Source: Burkholderiales bacterium
GTDB taxonomy: Bacteria; Pseudomonadota; Gammaproteobacteria; Burkholderiales; Burkholderiaceae_C
DNA length: 6,382 nucleotides
Direction of reading: 5' to 3'
NCBI GenBank assembly: GCA_005786815.1
Contig: SYDB01000019.1
Location: forward strand, 1 to 6,382
Position 1 is the stretch's first letter, and each line of letters begins with the position of its first letter. The notes under the pieces are model-generated. The model did no database searches, had not been told where the DNA came from, and saw nothing but the letters and a program-made list of their open reading frames with translations. Of this stretch, positions 1 to 6,382 are shown one piece after another. The translations under genes and the position numbers were made by a program.

Positions 1-557
1 ACCGTCAACAATTTACGAGGACGCGATTGCGCTAACTTAAACGCATAACGCATGATGCGCTCTACGCCCTCACGCGTCATCATCGACACATCGGTTGCCA
101 CTTCAATCGGATGGCCTTGGTGCGCGCGTCCACCGACACCTGCGTATTCACCCTCTGAGTTTTCGCGAACGATCACCCAATCCAAGTCTTTGGGGGTGCA
201 ACGCTTAAGTGGTGCGTCAATGCCCGGCAAGATACGCGTGGGCCGCACATTGGCATATTGGTCAAAACCTTGACAAATTTTCAAGCGAAGGCCCCACAAG
301 GTGATGTGGTCAGGAATATCGGGGTCCCCAGCTGAACCAAACAAAATTGCATCCATGGGCCGTAAGGCGTCGAGTCCATCAGCGGGCATCATTTCGCCAT
401 GTTCGCGGTACCAGTCACCACCCCATCCGAAATGGCTAAATGCGAACTGGAAACTTTTATTCTTATTCGCCAAAGCCTGCAAAACGAGTTCGCCGGCGGG
501 AATCACTTCTTTACCAATGCCGTCACCAGGGATGCATGCAATTTTGTAAATTTTCAT
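1..557 (-). CDS. ttuC: Tartrate/D-malate dehydrogenase-like beta-decarboxylating dehydrogenase (TtuC/DmlA family), N-terminal part
   Basis: This is the first 185 codons of a minus-strand gene that runs off the left edge; the family is about 350-365 residues, so roughly the N-terminal half is present. Translation from the ATG at 557-555 begins MKIYKIACIPGDGIGKEV, the N-terminal glycine-rich signature of the isocitrate/isopropylmalate dehydrogenase superfamily. Further along are DHITLWGLRLKI (residues 83-94), FDQYANVRPTRILPG (98-112) and VRENSEGEYAG (130-140), which match the tartrate/D-malate branch better than LeuB or Icd. These enzymes oxidise a 2-hydroxy acid (tartrate, D-malate) with NAD+ and a divalent metal in the cytoplasm, with or without decarboxylation; the true substrate cannot be read from this part. 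A weak GAAGA lies 7 bases before the start. It is divergent from the deaminase gene and may share its regulatory region. The family call is firm; the symbol is by similarity only. Confidence 0.87.
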   Translation of the reverse strand, partial: MKIYKIACIPGDGIGKEVIPAGELVLQALANKNKSFQFAFSHFGWGGDWYREHGEMMPADGLDALRPMDAILFGSAGDPDIPDHITLWGLRLKICQGFDQYANVRPTRILPGIDAPLKRCTPKDLDWVIVRENSEGEYAGVGGRAHQGHPIEVATDVSMMTREGVERIMRYAFKLAQSRPRKLLT

Positions 558-600
558 GAGATGGTCTTCGCTTTTTTCATGTTGATTTGTAAAACAGAGA

Positions 601-642
601 CTTTAAGCGTTTGAGATAGGCTTTTTACATCTCGAGTTAAAG
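601..642. promoter_or_regulatory. Nested inverted repeat in the divergent promoter region, candidate LysR-type operator
   Basis: The 110 bases between the two divergent starts hold an inverted repeat GAGAT (613-617), 11 bases, ATCTC (629-633), which has the T-N11-A geometry typical of LysR-family operators. An outer pair, CTTTAA (601-606) and TTAAAG (637-642), surrounds it with slightly unequal spacing (6 bases on the left, 3 on the right). TTGAGA at 611-616 resembles a -35 box for the plus-strand gene and overlaps the left arm, but no good -10 lies at the right distance, as is common for activator-dependent promoters. No regulator gene is present in the window. Short arms can arise by chance, so this is a candidate only. 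Confidence 0.35.
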
Positions 643-667
643 TAATGACAGACACATTTTGACGTAT

Positions 668-2104
668 ATGACCACCCTTCTCATCCATCGCGCCCAACAC
701 CTAGCCACCCAAGACGATCACGATACTGAACTTCAAGGTGCTTCGGTTTTGGTGCGTGACGGACGCATCGCACGTATCTTTTCCAAAGACGAACCGCTTG
801 ATGTATGGTTGGCAGATAACCCAGTGGATGAAGTAATCGATGCGCGCAAGCATGTTGTGATCCCCGGCATGGTGAATACGCATCACCACATGTTTCAATG
901 CCTCACACGTGCAGTGCCGCAGGTTCAAAACGCGGAGTTGTTTTCTTGGTTGAAAGGCTTGTATCCCATATGGTTAGGGCTAACACCAGAAATGGTGCGC
1001 GTCTCAAACCAAGTAGCGATGGCGGAATTGCTGCTATCTGGATGCACAACCACCAGTGATCACCTCTACATCTATCCCAACGGCGTCAGATTGGATGACA
1101 GCATAGAAGCAGCGCATACGATTGGCATGCGATTCACTGCAACACGCGGCAGTATGAGCGTGGGGGAATCACAGGGTGGTCTTCCTCCCGACCAAGCCGT
1201 CGAAAAAGAACCCTTCATATTGAAAGAAACTCAACGCCTCATAGAGACTTGGCATGACGCCAGTTTTGGTTCCATGACCCATGTAGCAGTTGCACCTTGC
1301 TCCCCTTTCAGTGTGAGCCAAGATTTGATGCGAGAGTCTGCCAAATTAGCCCGCGCACATGGCGTGCGCTTGCACACGCACTTGGCAGAAAACGACCACG
1401 ATGTCGCCTACACCCAAGAAAAATTCAATTGCACCCCTGCGCAATACGTACAAGATTTAGACTGGGTAGGCAACGACGTTTGGCATGCCCATTGCGTCAA
1501 GTTAGACGACGATGGCGCATATCTTTTTGCCAAAACACGAACAGGCTTAGCGCACTGCCCTTGCAGCAATATGCGGCTTGCAAGTGGCATATTGCCACTT
1601 CGCCGGTTTCTAGATGTAGGGGTTCCCATTGGTTTAGGCGTTGACGGCAGCGCTAGCAACGACGCAGGCCACATGTTGAACGAAGCGCGTCAAGCCATGC
1701 TTCTTGCGCGTGTTGGTCGTGGAAACCAGCCACCACAAACCAAGAATGGACAAACATTTTTTGGTTGCGATCTAGGACCTTCGGAGATGACGCCACGCGA
1801 CGCTATTCGTTTAGCTACGCGCGGAGGCGCGGAGGTGTTGGGGCGTTCCCATGAGATTGGCCAAATCAAAGTGGGCTTTTGCGCCGACTTCGCTATGTTT
1901 CGGACCAACACATTGAGCATGGCAGGTGGTGCAGTACATGACCCATTAGGAGCTTTGCTTTTGTGCTCTAGCGATAACGCAGACTACACGATCGTGAATG
2001 GGCGAGTGATAGTGCGAGAGGGCCGCTTAACTTCAGTGGATATAAGCCCATTGGTTGAAAGGCATAACCAACTTGCCTCGCAACTAGCATTGGGTGCTGC
2101 TTGA
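668..2104 (+). CDS. 8-oxoguanine deaminase-like amidohydrolase (AtzB/TrzN/guanine deaminase superfamily)
   Basis: A 478-residue cytoplasmic metal-dependent hydrolase of the cytosine deaminase-like amidohydrolase group. Counted from the ATG at 668, the metal and catalytic motifs are all present: NTHHHM with the HxH pair at H72/H74, HTHLAEN at 236-242, WHAHCVKL at 273-280 and GVDGSASND at 324-332 with the metal-binding Asp at 326. The stretches LLLSGCTTTSDH (122-133), RGSMSVGESQGGLPP (160-174) and APCSPFSVS (209-217) are typical of the bacterial 8-oxoguanine deaminase group, often annotated as hydroxydechloroatrazine ethylaminohydrolase. The expected reaction is 8-oxoguanine + water to urate + ammonia; guanine, isoguanine or another aminopurine/triazine remains possible. 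A TTG start at 659 is in frame, but neither start has a clear ribosome site; ATG gives the more natural N-terminus (MTTLLIHRAQ). It converges on the purine operon, which contains a urate hydroxylase that would use its product. Confidence 0.88.
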   Translation: MTTLLIHRAQHLATQDDHDTELQGASVLVRDGRIARIFSKDEPLDVWLADNPVDEVIDARKHVVIPGMVNTHHHMFQCLTRAVPQVQNAELFSWLKGLYPIWLGLTPEMVRVSNQVAMAELLLSGCTTTSDHLYIYPNGVRLDDSIEAAHTIGMRFTATRGSMSVGESQGGLPPDQAVEKEPFILKETQRLIETWHDASFGSMTHVAVAPCSPFSVSQDLMRESAKLARAHGVRLHTHLAENDHDVAYTQEKFNCTPAQYVQDLDWVGNDVWHAHCVKLDDDGAYLFAKTRTGLAHCPCSNMRLASGILPLRRFLDVGVPIGLGVDGSASNDAGHMLNEARQAMLLARVGRGNQPPQTKNGQTFFGCDLGPSEMTPRDAIRLATRGGAEVLGRSHEIGQIKVGFCADFAMFRTNTLSMAGGAVHDPLGALLLCSSDNADYTIVNGRVIVREGRLTSVDISPLVERHNQLASQLALGAA

Positions 2105-2122
2105 ATTTTTTACTTCACCAGC
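2096..2122. terminator. Possible hairpin across two convergent stop codons, weak bidirectional terminator candidate
   Basis: GCTG (2096-2099) plus TGAA (2102-2105) can pair with TTCA (2114-2117) plus CAGC (2119-2122), leaving a small internal loop and an eight-base loop, TTTTTTAC. The structure contains both the deaminase stop (TGA, 2102-2104) and the modC stop (TAA, 2112-2110 on the minus strand). The T-run sits in the loop, not after the stem, so this is not a classical intrinsic terminator. It is the only hairpin seen where the two converging transcripts meet. Confidence 0.2.
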
Positions 2123-3228
2123 GCAACCGACTTCACTTGCGCCCAAGCCTGCATCCCGACTTGTAATCCCAAATCATGCACACCACGCGCTGTCACGCGC
2201 GCTAGCAAAAATACCTCTCCACAACGCAAACGCAATAACACTTGCGAGGGATGCGACTCCGCATGGATGGACTCGACTACGCAAGGCAAATGGTTTTGAA
2301 TACTGGTGTTTTGAGCCTCTTCTAGGGTAATACTCACATCGCGTGCCAACACGCGTAAGCGCACTGGTTGACCTATTTGCAAGCCACTATCGCGTACCCA
2401 TATAGATGCAACTGTTGGGTTGCCTTCAACTGCCATACCTGAACTTGCTTTAGATATACGCACTTGCGCCAAGTGCCACTGCTCATCTAAGGCCTGCACA
2501 TGGCCCTCAATCAGCGCGCCCACATCGTCACCCACCACCAAAGGAAGATCGGTATTGGAGAGCACCTCAGTGACAGGCCCTAGCGCGCGCACTTGTCCAG
2601 ACTCCATCACTACCAAGGTATCCGCTAATCGCACCACTTCATCTGCAGCATGCGTGACATAAAGCATGGGGATTTTCAATTCGTCGCGCAATTTTTCTAA
2701 CCACGGCAAGATATCTTTTTTGCGCGCAAGATCTAAGGACGCAAGGGGTTCATCGAGTAACAGCAGTTTAGGTTGAGTCGCTAAGGCTCTTGCAATCGCT
2801 ACACGTTGACGCTCACCGCCAGAGAGTTGGTCAGTGCGCCTGTGTAGTAATTCACCAATACCTAGTAAAGCAATAGCTTCATCGAGAACCATTTGTTGAT
2901 TGCGCGTATGGCTTCGCTTCAATCCATAAGACAAATTGGCCGCAACATCTAAGTGTGCAAATAAAGAGGGCTCTTGGAACACATACCCCAAGGGTCTTTG
3001 GGAAGTGGGCAGACTTACACCTAGCGAATCGTCTTGCCAAATATCTAAACCCACTTGTACGCGCCCGCTTGCTTGCGTCTCCAGCCCAGCAACGCAACGC
3101 AACAAAGTAGTTTTGCCAGAACCTGATGGGCCGTAAATAACACTGATTCCCTGCACGGGCAAATGCAGATCCACCTTCAGACTAAAACCGTTTCGCACCA
3201 AACCAAGTTGTATCCGTATTTCGCTCAT
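2110..3228 (-). CDS. modC: Molybdate ABC transporter ATP-binding protein ModC
   Basis: A 372-residue ATPase of the molybdate importer, acting at the inner face of the cytoplasmic membrane to power ModB. All ABC motifs are intact: Walker [10 protein letters not shown] (33-41), Q-loop VFQEP (83-87), signature LSGGERQR (135-142), Walker B LLLLDEP (155-161) and the switch histidine H193 in YVTHAADE. After about residue 240 comes the regulatory extension; the last 65 residues or so, from [15 protein letters not shown] (307-321), fit a Mop/TOBE oxyanion-binding domain, which separates ModC from sulfate (CysA) or iron (FbpC) ATPases. The length is close to the usual 350-370. Its ATG overlaps the modB stop as ATGA (3228-3225), with GGAG four bases before the start inside modB, so translation is probably coupled. 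It is the last gene of the operon and ends five bases from the convergent deaminase gene. Confidence 0.95.
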   Translation of the reverse strand: MSEIRIQLGLVRNGFSLKVDLHLPVQGISVIYGPSGSGKTTLLRCVAGLETQASGRVQVGLDIWQDDSLGVSLPTSQRPLGYVFQEPSLFAHLDVAANLSYGLKRSHTRNQQMVLDEAIALLGIGELLHRRTDQLSGGERQRVAIARALATQPKLLLLDEPLASLDLARKKDILPWLEKLRDELKIPMLYVTHAADEVVRLADTLVVMESGQVRALGPVTEVLSNTDLPLVVGDDVGALIEGHVQALDEQWHLAQVRISKASSGMAVEGNPTVASIWVRDSGLQIGQPVRLRVLARDVSITLEEAQNTSIQNHLPCVVESIHAESHPSQVLLRLRCGEVFLLARVTARGVHDLGLQVGMQAWAQVKSVALVK

Positions 3229-3908
3229 AAGGCTCCATCTGCCTTACGTCTGTTAAACCAATAAAGTACTAACAACACAACAAACGAAAACACCAACATC
3301 GCACCTGCAAGACCATGTGCTTGTGCATATTCCATAGCTTCCACATGACCATAAATTTGGGTCGAGACCACGCGCGTTTTGTCTGGGATATTGCCGCCAA
3401 TCATCAATACCACACCAAACTCTCCAACGGTATGCGCAAAACTCAACATAGCCGCCATCACAAACCCAGGTTTAGCCAACGGAATTGCCACTGTAAAGAA
3501 TGCGTCTAACTTATTTGCGCGCAAAGTAGCGGCGACCTCCATGGGGCGTGAACCCATCGCTTCAAAAGCATTCACCAAAGGTTGCACCGCAAAGGGCAAG
3601 GAGTAAATCATCGAACCCAATACCAAACCTGAAAAGCTAAATGCCAATGAACCCCAACCCGCCCAATGTGTGAATTGCCCAACAGGCCCGAGTGGTCCCA
3701 ATGCAATCAGCAAATAAAATCCCAACACGGTCGGAGGCAATACCAAGGGCAAAGCCACCAAGGCAGCGATAGGTGCACGCCATCTAGATTGCGTATGCGC
3801 CAACCACCAAGCAATAGGCGTTGCCAGAAAAAGCAACAACACCGTGGTGACGCTAGCCAATTGCAGCGTCAACAAAATGGCAGCCAAGTCTTCGGACGAT
3901 AAATGCAT
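3225..3908 (-). CDS. modB: Molybdate ABC transporter permease ModB
   Basis: A 227-residue inner-membrane permease that forms the molybdate channel as a dimer with ModC. Hydrophobic segments appear at about residues 9-37, 45-70, 88-112, 148-172 and 198-218, the usual five or so for ModB. The cytoplasmic coupling loop is clear at 123-149 ([20 protein letters not shown] with the following PLAKPGF), and the conserved [19 protein letters not shown] follows at 157-175, typical of molybdate permeases. I place the start at the ATG 3908-3906, ten bases after the modA stop with a weak AGAG eight bases before it; this gives the normal family length of 225-230. A longer reading frame begins at GTG 3965, but it overlaps modA by 47 bases, adds 19 non-hydrophobic residues and has no ribosome site. 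The modC start overlaps its stop. Confidence 0.93.
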   Translation of the reverse strand: MHLSSEDLAAILLTLQLASVTTVLLLFLATPIAWWLAHTQSRWRAPIAALVALPLVLPPTVLGFYLLIALGPLGPVGQFTHWAGWGSLAFSFSGLVLGSMIYSLPFAVQPLVNAFEAMGSRPMEVAATLRANKLDAFFTVAIPLAKPGFVMAAMLSFAHTVGEFGVVLMIGGNIPDKTRVVSTQIYGHVEAMEYAQAHGLAGAMLVFSFVVLLVLYWFNRRKADGAL

Positions 3909-3918
3909 AGCCAGAACT

Positions 3919-4698
3919 CTACAGGGTATAGCCGAAGGCGCGAATGATGGCTTGTGCGCGGTCACTACGCATATATTTCATCAAGGCAAGCGCTGCTGCA
4001 TTGTTTTTTCCCAAAGGTAGTAAGACAGCGTCTTGCTTCAATGGCGTGTATAAGTTTTGCGGTACCACCCACGCACTTCCTTGGGTAATGCGACCATCTA
4101 TCGAAATTTGCGACAAGGCCACGAAGCCAAGCGCTGCGTTCTCTGTCATCACGAATTGAAAGGCTTGGCCGATGCTGTCACCTTGCACCAGTTTAGGCCT
4201 CACTTTGGCTATTACACCCATGCGTTCAATCACCTCCATTGCCGCAGCGCCGTAGGGCGCAAGCTTGGGATCAGCAATCGCTAGTTTCTTGAAGCTATTT
4301 TTATCTGTGGTCTCTCTTAGCAGTACTTGACCTTTGTCATCCACCAAGGAGGGGTTCTTGCTCCACAAGGCTAATCGTCCAATAGCGTAGGTAAACCTTG
4401 TGCCAGACACCACAACACCTTCTTTTTCTAAGCGTGCAGGTGTTTCATCATCGGCAGACAACAAAACAGCAAAGGGTGCACCATTTTTAATTTGTGCATA
4501 AAACTTTCCAGTTGCTCCAAATGCCAGCAAAGCCTTGTGCCCCGTATCTTGTTCAAAGGCCTGCGCAATTTTTTGCATTGGAGCGGTGAAATTGGCAGCG
4601 ACGCCTACGGTTACCTCTTCTGCCTTTGCGGTAGCGCATGCAACAGCGCTAATCGAAATAATTACCCAACCAAAAAGTCGAAGAAATAGTGATGGCAT
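3919..4698 (-). CDS. modA: Periplasmic molybdate-binding protein ModA
   Basis: A 259-residue substrate-binding protein that captures molybdate (or tungstate) in the periplasm and delivers it to ModB. Residues 1-26 are a signal peptide: a short start with Arg7, a hydrophobic core [12 protein letters not shown] and an AKA cleavage site before EE at 27. The mature protein opens with [13 protein letters not shown] (28-40), followed by [17 protein letters not shown] (60-76) and [12 protein letters not shown] (79-90), the classic ModA oxyanion-site regions; [12 protein letters not shown] (172-183) and GFVALSQI (191-198) also fit. The length is normal. Cys21 lies in the signal core, but residue 18 at the -3 position is Ala, a poor lipobox, so a soluble protein is more likely than a lipoprotein. 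The ATG lies 18 bases after the puuD stop, with no obvious ribosome site, suggesting co-transcription and perhaps coupling. Confidence 0.95.
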   Translation of the reverse strand: MPSLFLRLFGWVIISISAVACATAKAEEVTVGVAANFTAPMQKIAQAFEQDTGHKALLAFGATGKFYAQIKNGAPFAVLLSADDETPARLEKEGVVVSGTRFTYAIGRLALWSKNPSLVDDKGQVLLRETTDKNSFKKLAIADPKLAPYGAAAMEVIERMGVIAKVRPKLVQGDSIGQAFQFVMTENAALGFVALSQISIDGRITQGSAWVVPQNLYTPLKQDAVLLPLGKNNAAALALMKYMRSDRAQAIIRAFGYTL

Positions 4699-4716
4699 GG
4701 GCTTAGGGTTACCGCA

Positions 4717-5934
4717 TTACTTCAGCGCAGCGCCACCTTCAAACCAGCGCTTGATCAATAAGCGCTCCTCTTCGGTAATGCCCGAGGAATTGTTCATGGG
4801 CATTTGACGCAGTACAACAGTTTGCTGATAAATTCCAAGCGCGTGTTGTTTAACGCCCTCAGGCGCATCAAACCGAACATTTTTCATTTGTACTTGCTCG
4901 CCGTGGCAGGAATAACAACGTTGCGCAAATACTTGTTGCACTTGTGCATAGCCCACTGGCGCAGCATTACTTGCAGTTGTATCGGAAGATGAAGGCACAG
5001 GCCGCATCCACACAATCACACCAATTAAAACCAACACGCCAGCGATAGCAAAGGGCAACGGATTTTTAGCGCGCCCCAAGTGGTAGGCATGGCGCTGCAC
5101 AAAGAACTGACGGATTAAGGCGCCCGACAACATCATCAGCACCAAAATCACCCAGTGATTTTTATGGGTGTATAAAAAACTGTAATGGTTGCTGAGCATC
5201 GCAAAAATCACAGGCAAGGTGAAGTAGGTGTTATGCACACTGCGTTGTTTTCCGCGTTTGCCGTGCGTAGCAAGTTCTTTGGGATCCATGGCAACACCAG
5301 AAGTCATGGCAGCCACTACTTTACGTTGCCCCGGAATGATCCAGAAAAACACATTGGCACTCATCGCAGTGGCAATCATGGCGCCCACCAATAAAAAGGC
5401 GGCACGGCCTGCAAACAAATGACAGGCTAGCCAAGAAGCGAAAGCAATTACCACAAACATGCTGGCGCCGACAATCAGTTCGCCGTTCTTTCTAAATCCA
5501 AAGGCGCGACTGATCACGTCGTAAATAAACCAAAACACCACCAAAAAAGCCAAAGCCGCACAGATCGCTTGCGCACTCGACCAGTCCATCAAAGACTTGT
5601 CAATTAAAAAAGTGCCTGCGTTCCATAAATACAAGACCGTGAATAGCGCAAAACCAGACAACCAGGTGGAGTAACTTTCCCAATAAAACCAATGCAGCTT
5701 GGTGTGGATTTTTTTGGGAGCCACCATGTATTTTTGGGGGTTATAAAATCCGCCACCATGCACCGCCCACATAGCTCCGTCCACGCCCTTCTCAAGCAGA
5801 TCTGGCGAGTTAGGTCGGATCAGGTTGTTATCTAAAAAAACGAAATAAAACGATGAGCCTATCCATGCAATAGCTGTGATCACATGCACCCAGCGCAATA
5901 GTAAATTAGCCCACTCTAAAAAATACGCATCCAT
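4717..5934 (-). CDS. puuD: Urate hydroxylase PuuD, membrane protein with C-terminal cytochrome c
   Basis: A 405-residue integral membrane enzyme that oxidises urate to 5-hydroxyisourate without making hydrogen peroxide and passes electrons to its own cytochrome c domain and then the respiratory chain. The N-terminal part (to about 310) has around eight hydrophobic segments, roughly at 12-34, 92-108, 122-140, 154-174, 178-200, 236-256, 260-278 and 293-310, and fits the urate oxidase N-terminal family (formerly DUF989), including the start MDAYFLEWANLLLRWVHVIT and GKRGKQRSVHNTYFTLPVIF (225-244). A Ser/Thr/Ala-rich linker (313-326) leads to a periplasmic haem domain with C340-Y-S-C343-H344 and a likely distal Met in RQMPMN (376-381). 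Length and architecture match PuuD of alphaproteobacteria. The ATG fits the family N-terminus; the best ribosome site, AGAGG (5952-5948), is 13 bases away, which is long. It follows xdhC by 37 bases and precedes modA by 18. Confidence 0.95.
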   Translation of the reverse strand: MDAYFLEWANLLLRWVHVITAIAWIGSSFYFVFLDNNLIRPNSPDLLEKGVDGAMWAVHGGGFYNPQKYMVAPKKIHTKLHWFYWESYSTWLSGFALFTVLYLWNAGTFLIDKSLMDWSSAQAICAALAFLVVFWFIYDVISRAFGFRKNGELIVGASMFVVIAFASWLACHLFAGRAAFLLVGAMIATAMSANVFFWIIPGQRKVVAAMTSGVAMDPKELATHGKRGKQRSVHNTYFTLPVIFAMLSNHYSFLYTHKNHWVILVLMMLSGALIRQFFVQRHAYHLGRAKNPLPFAIAGVLVLIGVIVWMRPVPSSSDTTASNAAPVGYAQVQQVFAQRCYSCHGEQVQMKNVRFDAPEGVKQHALGIYQQTVVLRQMPMNNSSGITEEERLLIKRWFEGGAALK

Positions 5935-5971
5935 ATTCGCTTTTACGCCTCTACATTGTGTTCAATTATTT

Positions 5972-6382
5972 TCAATCTATTTGCAAGAGTTGCGCTGCAA
6001 CAGCAATTGCAATGACATCGGGCTCTTTGCCCGTGATGCCGTCTACACCAATCGGGCAAGTGATAAACGCCAATTCTTGGGCACTAAACCCCTTGGCCTT
6101 TAAGCGGTGTTGAAACGTCGCCCATTTGGTTTTGCTACCGATCAGTCCTACAAATTTCAAATCGCCCTGCAAGCGTTGCCGCTTGAGACAAGCCGCCACC
6201 ACATCTAGATCTTCTGCATGGCTAAAACTCATGATCAACACGCAAGCGCCACTTGGCAAATCTTCTACAGCAGCATGCACAGGATCCGAATGGTCACACA
6301 CCACATTCGCTGGAAGTTGCACAGGAAAAATCTCATCTCTGCTGTCTATCCAATGCACCTGAAATGGAAGGCTGCTCAACAC
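5972..6382 (-). CDS. xdhC: Xanthine dehydrogenase accessory protein XdhC, C-terminal part
   Basis: The last 136 codons of a gene entering from the right edge. XdhC proteins are usually 250-340 residues, so the N-terminal half is missing; the GTG at the very edge (6382-6380) is probably an internal valine. The fragment is the Rossmann-like XdhC C-terminal domain: LPFQVHWIDSRDEIFP (5-20), VLIMSFSHAEDLDVV (48-62), FVGLIGSKTKWATFQHRL (77-94) and the strongly conserved TCPIGVDGITGKEPDVIAIA (108-127). XdhC binds molybdenum cofactor in the cytoplasm, promotes its sulfuration and inserts it into xanthine dehydrogenase XdhAB. The xdhA and xdhB genes are therefore expected just outside the right edge. 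The gene is followed after 37 bases by puuD, the enzyme that uses urate, the product of xanthine dehydrogenase, and then by molybdate uptake genes. Confidence 0.95.
   Translation of the reverse strand: MLSSLPFQVHWIDSRDEIFPVQLPANVVCDHSDPVHAAVEDLPSGACVLIMSFSHAEDLDVVAACLKRQRLQGDLKFVGLIGSKTKWATFQHRLKAKGFSAQELAFITCPIGVDGITGKEPDVIAIAVAAQLLQID

Noticed and set aside
52..614. Three plus-strand open frames of 71-82 codons.
   Set aside because: The first two lie inside the minus-strand dehydrogenase and the third runs over its start region; they show no recognisable domain, while the dehydrogenase shows intact family motifs across the same bases.
631..636. CTCGAG palindrome as a separate operator.
   Set aside because: Six-base palindromes are common by chance, the next base pair does not match, and it overlaps the longer T-N11-A repeat.
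645..662. Five-codon upstream reading frame (MTDTF) ending five bases before the deaminase ATG.
   Set aside because: No ribosome site and no leader-peptide character; frames this short arise by chance.
659..667. TTG start nine bases upstream of the deaminase ATG, adding three residues.
   Set aside because: No ribosome site favours it, TTG is a rare start, and ATG at 668 gives a natural family N-terminus. It cannot be fully excluded.
3909..3965. GTG start extending modB by 19 residues into modA.
   Set aside because: It overlaps modA by 47 bases, lacks a ribosome site, adds a non-hydrophobic stretch, and makes ModB longer than its family.
4634..4642. Cys21 of ModA as a lipoprotein site.
   Set aside because: The residue at -3 is alanine, which fits a lipobox poorly, and a good AKA signal peptidase I site follows at 24-26.
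4535..4807. Plus-strand 90-codon open frame across the puuD-modA junction.
   Set aside because: It lies antisense to the modA signal-peptide region and the puuD haem domain, both clearly coding, and has no recognisable features.

Overview
The window looks like a purine-catabolism locus from a betaproteobacterium, most likely Burkholderiales (Comamonadaceae or a close relative). This rests on protein character and on the mix of genes (XdhC, cytochrome-fused PuuD urate hydroxylase, an AtzB/TrzN-like 8-oxoguanine deaminase and a TtuC-type dehydrogenase). The base composition is moderate, not GC-rich. The species cannot be named from the sequence alone. No mobile element, RNA gene or CRISPR array is visible, and coding density is very high.

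Layout, left to right. (1) Positions 1-557, minus strand: the N-terminal half of a tartrate/D-malate dehydrogenase-like enzyme (TtuC/DmlA family), cut by the window edge. (2) Positions 558-667: a divergent intergenic region of 110 bp with a nested inverted repeat of LysR-operator type. (3) Positions 668-2104, plus strand: an amidohydrolase of the 8-oxoguanine deaminase type. (4) Positions 2105-2109: only five bases separate its stop from the stop of the convergent minus-strand operon. (5) Positions 2110-6382, minus strand, read from right to left: the end of xdhC (xanthine dehydrogenase maturation factor, cut by the window edge), puuD (membrane urate hydroxylase with a C-terminal cytochrome c), then modA, modB and modC (molybdate ABC importer). 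These five genes are closely packed (gaps of 37, 18 and 10 bases, then a 4-base overlap) and read as one operon whose promoter lies outside the window.

How the genes fit together (inference from family knowledge): the importer ModABC brings in molybdate, the metal of the molybdenum cofactor. XdhC loads the sulfurated cofactor into xanthine dehydrogenase, which makes urate from hypoxanthine and xanthine. The plus-strand deaminase would make urate directly from 8-oxoguanine. PuuD then hydroxylates urate to 5-hydroxyisourate and passes the electrons to its cytochrome c and the respiratory chain. The TtuC-like dehydrogenase may work on a hydroxy-acid further down, where allantoin carbon enters glyoxylate/glycerate metabolism, but that link is a guess. 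The most notable feature is a complete molybdate importer placed inside the operon of a molybdoenzyme pathway.
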